Assembly (NCBI GenBank): GCA_030044045.1
Contig: JASHWO010000004.1
Span: 1-6,283, forward strand
DNA from: Acidimicrobiales bacterium
GTDB lineage: Bacteria; Actinomycetota; Acidimicrobiia; Acidimicrobiales; RAAP-2
DNA length: 6,283 bases
Reading direction: 5' to 3'
Shown here piece by piece: positions 1 to 6,283 of the stretch (positions are counted from its first letter, which is position 1; each line of letters begins with the position of its first letter). Position numbers and translations under genes: made by a program. The notes under the pieces are model-generated. The model had not been told where the DNA came from. It saw nothing but the letters and a program-made list of their open reading frames with translations, and searched no databases.

Positions 1-289
1 CCAGCAGGCGGCCCCCGCCGTCGCCGCTGGCGCCGGCACCCCCGCCGCCCGCGGCGCCCCGGAAGCGGCAACGGCACCACCGGCCCCGGCCGTCGCTGGC
101 CACCACCACCTCGCCGGGACGCAGGCGCAGTACCCGCACCAGGTGGTGCCGGTCGTCGGGCGATACCTCCGGCGCTGCCGGATCGTCCACGTACACCTGG
201 GCAGCGGCCACGGCCCGGGCGGCCACCCCGCCGCCCGCCGCAGGCTCGGTGCCCGCCGGTGGCACAGGGCCCGCCGGTGGCTCGACCAC
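1..289 (-). CDS. rsmE: 16S rRNA (uracil-1498-N3)-methyltransferase RsmE, N-terminal part (3' end outside window)
   Basis: RsmE methylates N3 of U1498 in 16S rRNA on the assembled 30S subunit, using SAM; it belongs to the SPOUT class of methyltransferases. Only about 96 codons lie in the window: the N-terminal PUA-like RNA-binding domain, not the catalytic knot. The recognisable part reads AQVYVDD, then DDRHHLVRVLRLRPGEVVV, then ASDGRGRW, matching the family pattern of a short strand, HHL-VLR-L-GE and DGRG. The start is uncertain. GTG at 289 is preferred because GAGG, overlapping the dnaJ stop codon, sits 9 nt upstream, but it adds a low-complexity Pro/Ala/Gly leader. GTG codons at 265, 226 or 211 would give lengths closer to typical RsmE. 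It follows dnaJ by 11 nt, the usual actinobacterial order, and is probably the last or a late gene of the hrcA operon. Identification rests on the N-terminal motif plus synteny. Confidence 0.88.
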   Translation of the reverse strand, partial: MVEPPAGPVPPAGTEPAAGGGVAARAVAAAQVYVDDPAAPEVSPDDRHHLVRVLRLRPGEVVVASDGRGRWCRCRFRGAAGGGGAGASGDGGGRLL

Positions 290-300
290 AGTCCCCGACC

Positions 301-1446
301 TCAGCCGAAGGCAGAGCGGATGCGGGACAGCACCCCGTCGTGCCCGCCCGGCGGGTCGACCACCTCGCCCCGCGCCGCCGCCAGCTGCCGCAACAGCGCC
401 TCCTGCTCGGCGTCCAGGCCGGTGGGCGTGTCCACCACCACGTGGACGAAGAGATCGCCCCGCCCCCGGCCCCGCAGGTGGGGCACGCCCAGCCCCTTCA
501 ACCGGAGCACCTGGCCGCTCTGGGTGCCGGCGGCCACCGCCACCGGGCGGGGCTCCTCCAGCGTGTCCACCTCGGCCTGGGTGCCCAGCGCCGCCTGGGC
601 CACCCCCACGTGCAGGGTGGCGTGCAGGTCGTCGCCGGCCCGCTCGAAGCGCTCGTCGGCCGCCACCGACAGGTGCACGAAGAGGGAGCCGTTCGGGCCG
701 CCCCGGGGGCCGGCCGGGCCGCGGTCGGCCAGGCGCAGGGTGGAGCCGTCCTCCACCCCGGCCGGCACGTCCACCGCGAAGCTGCGGTCCTCCATACGCC
801 GGCCCTCGCCCCGGCAGTCGGGGCACGGGTCGGGGATGGTCTGGCCCAGCCCCTGACAGCGGCCGCAGGCCACGGCGGTGACCACCTGGCCCAGCAGGGA
901 CTGCCGGATGCGGCGGATCTCCCCGGTGCCCTGGCAGTCGGGGCAGCTCACCGGCTGGGTGCCCGGCCGGGCGGCCGACCCGCTGCAGGTGTCGCAGGTC
1001 ACCGGCAGCCGCACCGCCAGATCTTTCCGGGCGCCGAAGGCCGCCTCGGCGAAGGTGAGCACCAGCGTCACCTCGGCGTCGGCCCCGGGCTGCGGCCCCC
1101 GCCGCCGGGCCCGGCCGGTGCCGGTCATCGAGCCGAAGAACGCCTCGAAGAGGTCGCCCAGGCCGCCGTCGAAGTCGAACCCCATGCCGCCGCCGGTCCC
1201 GCCGCCCTGGCCGAAGCTGGCCGGGCCGAACCGGTCGTAGCGGGCCCGCCGCTCCGGGTCGCGCAGGACCTCGTAGGCGAAGGACACCTCCTTGAACCTG
1301 GCCTCGGAGACCGGGTCGCCGCCGTTGGCGTCGGGGTGGAGCTCGCGGGCTCGCCGGCGGTAGGCGCGCTTGATCTCGTCGTCGTCGGCGTCACGCCGCA
1401 CCCCCAGCAGCTCGTAGAGGTCGGCCATCTGATCAGCGCCCGGCAC
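301..1446 (-). CDS. dnaJ: Chaperone protein DnaJ (Hsp40), type I, HrcA-operon copy
   Basis: DnaJ is the cytosolic co-chaperone that delivers unfolded clients to DnaK and stimulates its ATPase. The 381-residue protein has the full type I layout. The J domain (about residues 9-72) has the HPD triad at 37-39. A Gly/Phe-rich linker covers about 74-105. The zinc-finger domain has four CxxC motifs at 151-154, 168-171, 194-197 and 208-211, and the C-terminal substrate-binding domains follow. The first zinc repeat reads CDTCSGSA instead of CxxCxGxG; all eight Cys ligands remain. I chose GTG at 1446 because a perfect AGGAGG lies 5 nt upstream. The in-frame ATG at 1428 (MADLYELLG) is 23 nt from it, so is less likely though it fits the usual N-terminus. 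The gene overlaps the end of hrcA by 14 nt and is presumably controlled by HrcA through the CIRCE site at 2582-2608. Actinobacteria often carry a second dnaJ beside dnaK-grpE; whether this genome does cannot be seen here. Confidence 0.97.
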   Translation of the reverse strand: MPGADQMADLYELLGVRRDADDDEIKRAYRRRARELHPDANGGDPVSEARFKEVSFAYEVLRDPERRARYDRFGPASFGQGGGTGGGMGFDFDGGLGDLFEAFFGSMTGTGRARRRGPQPGADAEVTLVLTFAEAAFGARKDLAVRLPVTCDTCSGSAARPGTQPVSCPDCQGTGEIRRIRQSLLGQVVTAVACGRCQGLGQTIPDPCPDCRGEGRRMEDRSFAVDVPAGVEDGSTLRLADRGPAGPRGGPNGSLFVHLSVAADERFERAGDDLHATLHVGVAQAALGTQAEVDTLEEPRPVAVAAGTQSGQVLRLKGLGVPHLRGRGRGDLFVHVVVDTPTGLDAEQEALLRQLAAARGEVVDPPGGHDGVLSRIRSAFG

Positions 1447-2563
1447 GCCGGCCTCCTCTCGGGGCGGCGCTGACGGCCGCCCCCGTCCCGCCCATGGGGT
1501 CGCCCAGGCGCTCCCCCAGCCGCTCCCCCACCACGTGGGCCGCGGCCAGGGCCTGGGGGTAGTTCATGCGGGTGGGGCCCAGTAGGCCGATCGCCCCCGC
1601 GTCGTGCCCGTCGATCGAGACCGGGGCCACCACCACGGCGCACGAGGCCAACGGCTCGTAGCCGTGCTCGGTGCCGATGGCCACCGAGAGGCCCCGGGAC
1701 AGCACGTCGCGCAGGAGCGTCACCACCACCAGCTGCTGCTCGAGGAGGGCCAGCACCGAGCGCACCGTCTCCACCGCGTCGAAGGCCACCGCCACCTGGG
1801 AGGGGCCGCCCACGAACACGTGGTCCGTGTCCTCGGCCACGGCCAGATGCTCCAGCGCGGCCATGGCCGCCCCCACCACGCCGTCGAGCCGGGCGTCCCC
1901 GGTGGGCGACGGATGGTCGAGGAAGGCCAGCGGGCGGCCCTGGGCGTGGGCGGCCAGCGCCGCGGTGGCCTGCTCCAGCACGTCCTCGCCCACGTCGTCG
2001 GGGAAGTCGACGGTGCGCTTCTCCACCGCGCCGTCGGCCAGCACCACCACCAGCAGCGCCAGCCGCGGCCCCAGCCCCACCAGCTGGACCGAGCGCACGG
2101 CCGCCGACTCGTGGCCGGGGCCCACCACCACCGCGGCGTACGACGTGAGGTCGGCCAGCAGGCCGGACGTGCGCTCCAGCATCTCCTCCATCTCGCCGTG
2201 GACGTGGTCGAAGAAGCGGGCCACCTGCTGGCGCTGGGCCGGGCCCAACACCCCCGGCGCGGCCAGGTGGTCGACGAAGAAGCGGTAGCCCTTGTCGGTG
2301 GGGATCCGCCCGGCGCTGGTGTGGGGCTGGACCAGGTAGCCCTCGTGCTCCAGCGCCGCCATCTCCGTGCGGACGGTGGCCGAGGAGACCTGCACCCCAG
2401 TGGCCTGGGCCACGTGCTGGGACCCGACCGGCTGGGCGGTGCCGATGTACTCGGTCACCACCGCCTCCAGGATGGCCGCCTTGCGCGCGTCGAGGCTGCC
2501 GACGGCCCCCGGCCGGCCGTCCTGTGCCTTGCGCTCGTCTCCGGATGTGGCGGTCCTGGGCAT
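1433..2563 (-). CDS. hrcA: Heat-inducible transcription repressor HrcA
   Basis: HrcA represses class I heat-shock genes by binding CIRCE operators; in studied species its folding depends on GroEL, so stress titrates the chaperone away and relieves repression. The 376-residue product starts at ATG 2563, with GGAG 5 nt upstream. After a polar leader of about 23 residues comes the winged helix-turn-helix (about 24-99), containing PVGSQ, SSATVRTEMAALEHEGYL and HTSAGRIPTDKGYRFFVD, the most diagnostic HrcA stretch. The long effector/dimerisation domain follows and ends with the hallmark GAIGLLGPTRMNYPQA. It is somewhat longer than the usual 340-350 residues because of N- and C-terminal tails. The open frame continues upstream to 3463, but that part is antisense to lepA and has no HrcA similarity. 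It is the first gene of an hrcA-dnaJ-rsmE unit, with its own CIRCE site 18 nt before the start, so autoregulation is expected. Confidence 0.97.
   Translation of the reverse strand: MPRTATSGDERKAQDGRPGAVGSLDARKAAILEAVVTEYIGTAQPVGSQHVAQATGVQVSSATVRTEMAALEHEGYLVQPHTSAGRIPTDKGYRFFVDHLAAPGVLGPAQRQQVARFFDHVHGEMEEMLERTSGLLADLTSYAAVVVGPGHESAAVRSVQLVGLGPRLALLVVVLADGAVEKRTVDFPDDVGEDVLEQATAALAAHAQGRPLAFLDHPSPTGDARLDGVVGAAMAALEHLAVAEDTDHVFVGGPSQVAVAFDAVETVRSVLALLEQQLVVVTLLRDVLSRGLSVAIGTEHGYEPLASCAVVVAPVSIDGHDAGAIGLLGPTRMNYPQALAAAHVVGERLGERLGDPMGGTGAAVSAAPRGGRRAGR
1452..1457 (-). promoter_or_regulatory. Shine-Dalgarno AGGAGG of dnaJ, inside hrcA
   Basis: A perfect AGGAGG on the minus strand lies 5 nt before GTG at 1446 and within the last codons of hrcA. 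It decides the dnaJ start in favour of GTG 1446 over ATG 1428 and suggests that ribosomes finishing hrcA can feed dnaJ translation. Confidence 0.8.
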
Positions 2564-2581
2564 GGTGGCTCCACGGGTGGG

Positions 2582-2608
2582 CTGGCAGTCGAGTCTACCG
2601 AGTGCCAG
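2582..2608 (-). promoter_or_regulatory. CIRCE operator (HrcA binding site) upstream of hrcA
   Basis: On the hrcA strand the site reads CTGGCACTC, nine bases, then GACTGCCAG. The known CIRCE consensus is TTAGCACTC-N9-GAGTGCTAA, and high-GC actinobacteria often vary the outer bases. The spacer is exactly 9 bp. The half-sites are inverted repeats with a single mismatch (GACTGCCAG instead of GAGTGCCAG). It lies 18 bp before the hrcA ATG, directly upstream of the gene for the protein that binds such sites. The spacer contains TAGACT, a plausible -10 element, so HrcA bound here should block RNA polymerase. Spacing, symmetry and context together make this a strong call. Confidence 0.9.
2592..2597 (-). 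promoter_or_regulatory. Candidate -10 hexamer (TAGACT) of the hrcA operon promoter
   Basis: TAGACT fits the TAnnnT pattern of actinobacterial housekeeping -10 elements and lies in the CIRCE spacer. Transcription would start near 2585, giving a leader of about 22 nt with the GGAG ribosome binding site. No convincing -35 is seen at 16-18 bp upstream (the region reads CCCGGC), so this is tentative. Confidence 0.45.
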
Positions 2609-2623
2609 GCAGAGGCCGGGCGA

Positions 2624-2640
2624 GCGGCCGTCCCGGCCGC
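2624..2640 (-). terminator. GC hairpin between lepA and hrcA, possible lepA terminator without T tract
   Basis: The minus strand reads GCGGCCG-GGA-CGGCCGC, a perfect 7-bp stem with a 3-nt loop, 45 nt after the lepA stop and upstream of CIRCE. No run of T follows, so it is not a classical intrinsic terminator. U-less hairpins have been proposed as terminators in actinobacteria. Short perfect GC dyads also arise by chance in DNA this GC-rich. Confidence 0.3.
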
Positions 2641-2685
2641 AGGCGGCCGCCGCCGCGCCGACGTGCGCCGGGGCCGGCTCGGGCT

Positions 2686-4515
<1,830 letters not shown>

Positions 4516-4524
4516 GGTGCGACG

Positions 4525-4530
4525 ATCGTA
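4525..4530 (-). promoter_or_regulatory. lepA: Candidate -10 hexamer (TACGAT) of lepA
   Basis: On the minus strand TACGAT ends 9 nt before the proposed GTG start at 4515. A start site 7 nt downstream would fall on an A at 4518, leaving a 3-nt leader; initiation at the G of GTG itself would make it fully leaderless. No recognisable -35 is present at 16-18 bp. The call is supported by the TAnnnT match and by the lack of any ribosome binding site. Confidence 0.45.
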
Positions 4531-4570
4531 CCGGCCCCCGCCGGCGCCCCTTCGCCCCACCCGGCCGGCA

Positions 4571-4604
4571 GGCCAGGGGGCGGGGGGTGGCCCCGCCCCT
4601 GGCC
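4571..4604. repeat. Large imperfect dyad in the lepA/rpsT divergent promoter region
   Basis: The left arm GGCCAGGGGGCGGGG (4571-4585) and right arm CCCCGCCCCTGGCC (4591-4604) are inverted copies. They form a 14-bp stem with one extra G in the left arm and a GGTGG loop. The loop coincides with the expected -35 position of the rpsT promoter, and the right arm ends 3 bp before its -10-like hexamer. It could be an operator acting on rpsT, a supercoil-sensitive cruciform, or simply GC-biased sequence. It is the longest dyad I noticed in the non-coding DNA of the window. Confidence 0.6.
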
Positions 4605-4613
4605 TGCTACGCT
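4605..4613 (+). promoter_or_regulatory. rpsT: Candidate extended -10 (TGC-TACGCT) of rpsT
   Basis: TACGCT at 4608-4613 is preceded by TGC, giving the TGn extended -10 arrangement, which can compensate for a weak -35. The -35 position (about 4585-4590, GGGTGG) does not match consensus. Transcription would start near 4620, leaving a leader of roughly 80 nt before the rpsT GTG. Confidence 0.45.
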
Positions 4614-4699
4614 CTCGGAGCCCTTGCGCGGGCCCCGCCCGACGCCCCCGGCCCGGCATCCGCCGGTCGGCGCACCGCAGTCGACGCAGAGGACCTCAC

Positions 4700-4978
4700 G
4701 TGGCCAACATCCGCAGCCAGATCAAGCGCAACCGCCAGAACGAGCGGCGCCGCCTGCGCAACAAGTCGGTGCGCTCGGAGCTGCGCACCCGCACCAAGGC
4801 CGCCGTGGCCGCCGCCGACGGTGGGGCCGAGGACCGGGTCGAGGCGCTGCGGGTCGCCGTCCGGCGGATCGACAAGGCCGCGGCCAAGGGCGTCATCCAC
4901 AAGAACCAGGCGGCCAATCGCAAGTCCCGCCTGATGCGCCGGGTGGCGGCGATGGAGGCCGCCCAGCCGGCCGAGTAG
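4700..4978 (+). CDS. rpsT: Small ribosomal subunit protein bS20
   Basis: S20 is a primary 16S rRNA-binding protein of the 30S subunit and is needed for its assembly. The 92-residue, strongly basic product begins [22 protein letters not shown], the standard S20 N-terminus. It ends with the typical [19 protein letters not shown] helix-forming segment, where VIHKN and the K-S-RL positions are the most conserved. Length is normal for the family (about 85-90). GTG 4700 is chosen because AGAGGA lies 6 nt upstream and because Ala-Asn-Ile follows directly, as in homologues. It is transcribed divergently from lepA, the usual actinobacterial arrangement. The leader of about 80 nt leaves room for feedback regulation such as that known for E. 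coli S20, but I cannot identify a specific structure. Confidence 0.96.
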   Translation: MANIRSQIKRNRQNERRRLRNKSVRSELRTRTKAAVAAADGGAEDRVEALRVAVRRIDKAAAKGVIHKNQAANRKSRLMRRVAAMEAAQPAE

Positions 4979-4979
4979 C

Positions 4980-5005
4980 CGCGCACGGCGCCGGGGGCCG
5001 TCGCG
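4980..5005 (+). terminator. Possible rpsT terminator hairpin (no T tract)
   Basis: Just after the rpsT stop, CGCGCACGGC (4980-4989) pairs with GCCGTCGCG (4997-5005) through nine base pairs with one bulged C and a 7-nt loop. No T run follows, so termination is inferred only from position and stem strength. Confidence 0.4.
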
Positions 5006-5046
5006 GAGGTCGCCCAGCCGGCGGGCCCTGGGCCACGCGCCGACTG

Positions 5047-5058
5047 TACCGACCGGTA
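5047..5058. promoter_or_regulatory. Palindromic site TACCGACCGGTA, possible regulator operator
   Basis: TACCG and CGGTA are perfect inverted repeats around AC. The core ACCGACCGGT resembles operators bound by some actinobacterial TetR-family repressors. It lies in the 216-bp gap between rpsT and the small unrecognised gene, in one of the few stretches here that is not extremely GC-rich. No regulator gene is nearby, so the function is a guess. Confidence 0.3.
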
Positions 5059-5073
5059 ACCAACCTTCGGCCC

Positions 5074-5085
5074 TTCCGGCCGGAA
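5074..5085. repeat. Perfect 12-bp palindrome TTCCGGCCGGAA
   Basis: TTCCGGCCGGAA is fully self-complementary and lies 15 bp after the palindrome at 5047-5058, in the leader region of the small plus-strand gene. Two separate dyads in one short non-coding stretch hint at a control region, but chance palindromes are frequent in GC-rich DNA. Confidence 0.35.
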
Positions 5086-5180
5086 CGGAGACCGAGCCAG
5101 GATGGGCATGGGTAGGCCCGTGGAGGGCCGGTGCCGGCAGGGGGCACGCGGCGCCCGGGAAGGTCCCGTGCTCGGGCGGA

Positions 5181-5187
5181 AGGAGGT
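5181..5187 (+). promoter_or_regulatory. Strong Shine-Dalgarno AGGAGGT of the small plus-strand gene
   Basis: AGGAGGT matches the 16S anti-Shine-Dalgarno and sits 7 nt before GTG 5195. It fixes the start there rather than at the in-frame ATG 5102, which has no comparable site. Confidence 0.85.
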
Positions 5188-5194
5188 CCCCCTC

Positions 5195-5533
5195 GTGGAC
5201 AGCGCCTTCATCATCTCATGGAAGGTCCCGTTCCCGGGCCGGGAGCGGCAGGCCCTGCAGTTGGCCGCCGAAGCCGACGGCTTCTGGGGCAAGCAGGTCG
5301 CCGAAGGCAAGTGCACCTCCCCGGAGTGGTACTTCCTCCCGACCGGCTGGGGCATGTACGTCGTCAAGGGCGAGCGCCGGGCGCTCGAGGAGCTGGTGGC
5401 CAGCGACGAGTCGAGGCGGTTGCTGACCAAGGGCACCCTCCTGCTCGAGGACTGGCAGTGGGCGCTGGCCGAGACGGACACCGGCGCGCAACGCCTCATG
5501 GCCGACTACGCCAACACCCTCGAACAGGTCTAG
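5195..5533 (+). CDS. Uncharacterised Trp-rich 112-residue protein, possible ferredoxin-like alpha/beta fold
   Basis: I do not recognise a named family. The start is set by AGGAGGT 7 nt upstream; the in-frame ATG at 5102 would add a Gly/Arg-rich stretch that looks non-coding. The protein is soluble, with no signal peptide or membrane segment. Apparent secondary structure is strand (AFIISWKVPF, 4-13), amphipathic helix (about 15-37), strand pair around GlyTrpGly (45-58), helix (about 60-76) and a last strand near LLLEDWQWAL (82-91). This beta-alpha-beta-beta-alpha-beta order fits a small ferredoxin-like or dimeric alpha/beta-barrel domain, which is inference from sequence only. Six Trp (9, 31, 45, 52, 87, 89) and a single Cys40 stand out; the aromatic residues could line a ligand pocket. 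It sits between rpsT and holA, where many actinobacteria have no such gene, and its stop is 4 bp from the convergent holA stop. Codon choice and GC match its neighbours, so recent transfer is not suggested. Confidence 0.82.
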   Translation: MDSAFIISWKVPFPGRERQALQLAAEADGFWGKQVAEGKCTSPEWYFLPTGWGMYVVKGERRALEELVASDESRRLLTKGTLLLEDWQWALAETDTGAQRLMADYANTLEQV

Positions 5534-5537
5534 AGGA

Positions 5538-6283
5538 TCAGCGCCGGGCCGGCGCCGCCCGGACCCGGGCCAGGCGGCTGAGCCGGGCCACCAGCACCTC
5601 CAGGACCACCTCGGGCGGGAGCGCCGTGCGGCCCTTCACGTCGAGGTCGGCATCGGCCAGCAGGACGACCGCCTGGCCGATCCGCTCGCTCCCGAGCCGG
5701 TTGGCCTGGGCCAGCGCCTTCTTGGCCACGAAGGCGCTGCGCACCCCGAGCAACGCCGCCGCCTCGTCCCCCGAGCCCACCCCGGCCCCGTCCAGCCGCA
5801 ACATGTTGGAGAAGTGGCGGTGCAGCACGGCCACGATCTCCGGCGCCACCCTCCCGCCGGCCCCGAGCATGCGGTGGAGGGCGTCCAGGGCGGTGGCCGC
5901 CTCACCGGCGTCGACGGCGTCGGTCAGGTCCCACGGCGGTACGGCCCCGGCCTCCCCGAGGAACGGCGCCAGCTGCTCCTCCCCCACCGAGGCGCCGTCG
6001 CCGTAGGCGGCGGCCAGGGTCTGCAGCACCCCGGCCAAGCGGCCCACGTCCTCGCCCAGGTGGTCACCGAGCCGCCGGGCGGCGCCGGCGGTCAGGCGCA
6101 CCGGGGCGTCCCGGAGCTGCCCGGCCAGCCAGCGGGACCGATCGCGGCCGGTGCCGGCCGAGGCGTCCACCACCTGGCCGGCGGCGCCGACCGCCTTCAC
6201 CAGCGCCTGGGGCACGGTGCCGCCCCCGCCCACCAGTACCAAGGTGATGGCCGGCACCGGGTCGGCCAGGGTGGCCACCAGGC
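5538..6283 (-). CDS. holA: DNA polymerase III delta subunit HolA, C-terminal part (5' end outside window)
   Basis: The delta subunit is the clamp-loader wrench that opens the beta sliding clamp during replication. About 247 C-terminal residues are present; the family is usually 320-350, so roughly 90 N-terminal residues, including the clamp-contacting part of domain I, lie beyond the right edge. Diagnostic segments are LADPVPAITLVLVGGGGTVPQ, where family members read close to LADPLP-LVLV-GGG-PK, then VRLTAGAARRLGDHLGEDVGRL for domain II. The domain III stretch SAFVAKKALAQANRL is followed by AVVLLADADLDVKGRTALPPE and VLEVLVARLSRLAR. The frame is open through the window end, so GTG 6278 is internal and not a start. 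It converges on the small plus-strand gene. Close linkage to rpsT and lepA is typical of Actinomycetota. The AAA+-like fold normally has no functional Walker motifs in this subunit. Confidence 0.93.
   Translation of the reverse strand, partial: LVATLADPVPAITLVLVGGGGTVPQALVKAVGAAGQVVDASAGTGRDRSRWLAGQLRDAPVRLTAGAARRLGDHLGEDVGRLAGVLQTLAAAYGDGASVGEEQLAPFLGEAGAVPPWDLTDAVDAGEAATALDALHRMLGAGGRVAPEIVAVLHRHFSNMLRLDGAGVGSGDEAAALLGVRSAFVAKKALAQANRLGSERIGQAVVLLADADLDVKGRTALPPEVVLEVLVARLSRLARVRAAPARR

Noticed and set aside
259..1473. 404-codon plus-strand open frame opposite dnaJ
   Set aside because: It is a low-complexity Gly/Ala/His/Arg shadow of dnaJ with no domain motifs or ribosome binding site.
2641..2650. 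Extra GC palindromes such as GGCGGCCGCC between lepA and hrcA
   Set aside because: They are short, loopless and expected by chance in DNA of this composition. Only the hairpin with a proper loop at 2624-2640 was kept, at low confidence.
4516..4659. Upstream extension of lepA to ATG 4659
   Set aside because: The added 48 residues are Gly/Pro/Arg-rich, cover the dyad and both candidate promoters, and have no counterpart in LepA N-termini.
5102..5194. ATG 5102 as start of the small plus-strand gene
   Set aside because: No good ribosome binding site precedes it, and the added Gly/Arg-rich residues look non-coding. AGGAGGT before GTG 5195 decides the start.
4696..5499. 267-codon minus-strand open frame across rpsT and the small gene
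   Set aside because: It is antisense to two better-supported genes, with Ser/Arg/Pro-rich shadow composition and no recognisable motif.

Overview
The window is chromosomal DNA from a very GC-rich bacterium. Third codon positions are almost always G or C, GTG starts are common, and long antisense open frames are spurious shadows of real genes. Gene content and order (holA, rpsT, lepA, hrcA, dnaJ, rsmE) match the conserved housekeeping block of Actinomycetota. A deep-branching lineage such as Acidimicrobiia is a reasonable but unproven guess. No mobile element, CRISPR array, tRNA or rRNA was seen.

Layout from left to right. On the minus strand, bases 1-2563 hold an apparent heat-shock operon read right to left: hrcA (repressor), dnaJ (co-chaperone) and rsmE (16S rRNA methyltransferase, cut by the window start). 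dnaJ begins inside the end of hrcA, and rsmE begins 11 nt after dnaJ, so the three are probably co-transcribed and translationally coupled. Just upstream of hrcA, at 2582-2608, lies a CIRCE operator, the binding site of HrcA itself. This implies autoregulation of the whole operon. Next on the minus strand is lepA (2686-4515), encoding the ribosomal back-translocase EF4. A 184-bp divergent promoter region (4516-4699) separates lepA from rpsT, which encodes ribosomal protein S20 on the plus strand. It contains a large GC dyad and -10-like hexamers facing both ways. A 216-bp gap with several small dyads leads to a plus-strand gene for an unrecognised, Trp-rich 112-residue protein with a near-perfect ribosome binding site. 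This gene runs head-on into holA (DNA polymerase III delta subunit, minus strand, 5' end outside the window), with only 4 bp between the two stop codons.

Functionally this is core information-processing and proteostasis: ribosome assembly (S20), ribosome modification (RsmE), translation elongation (LepA), replication clamp loading (HolA) and HrcA/DnaJ heat-shock control. The less ordinary points are the CIRCE site overlapping a -10-like hexamer, the apparently leaderless lepA start, the strong dyad between lepA and rpsT, the absence of hemW between lepA and hrcA, and the uncharacterised small gene between rpsT and holA. I found no evidence of a new multi-gene system.
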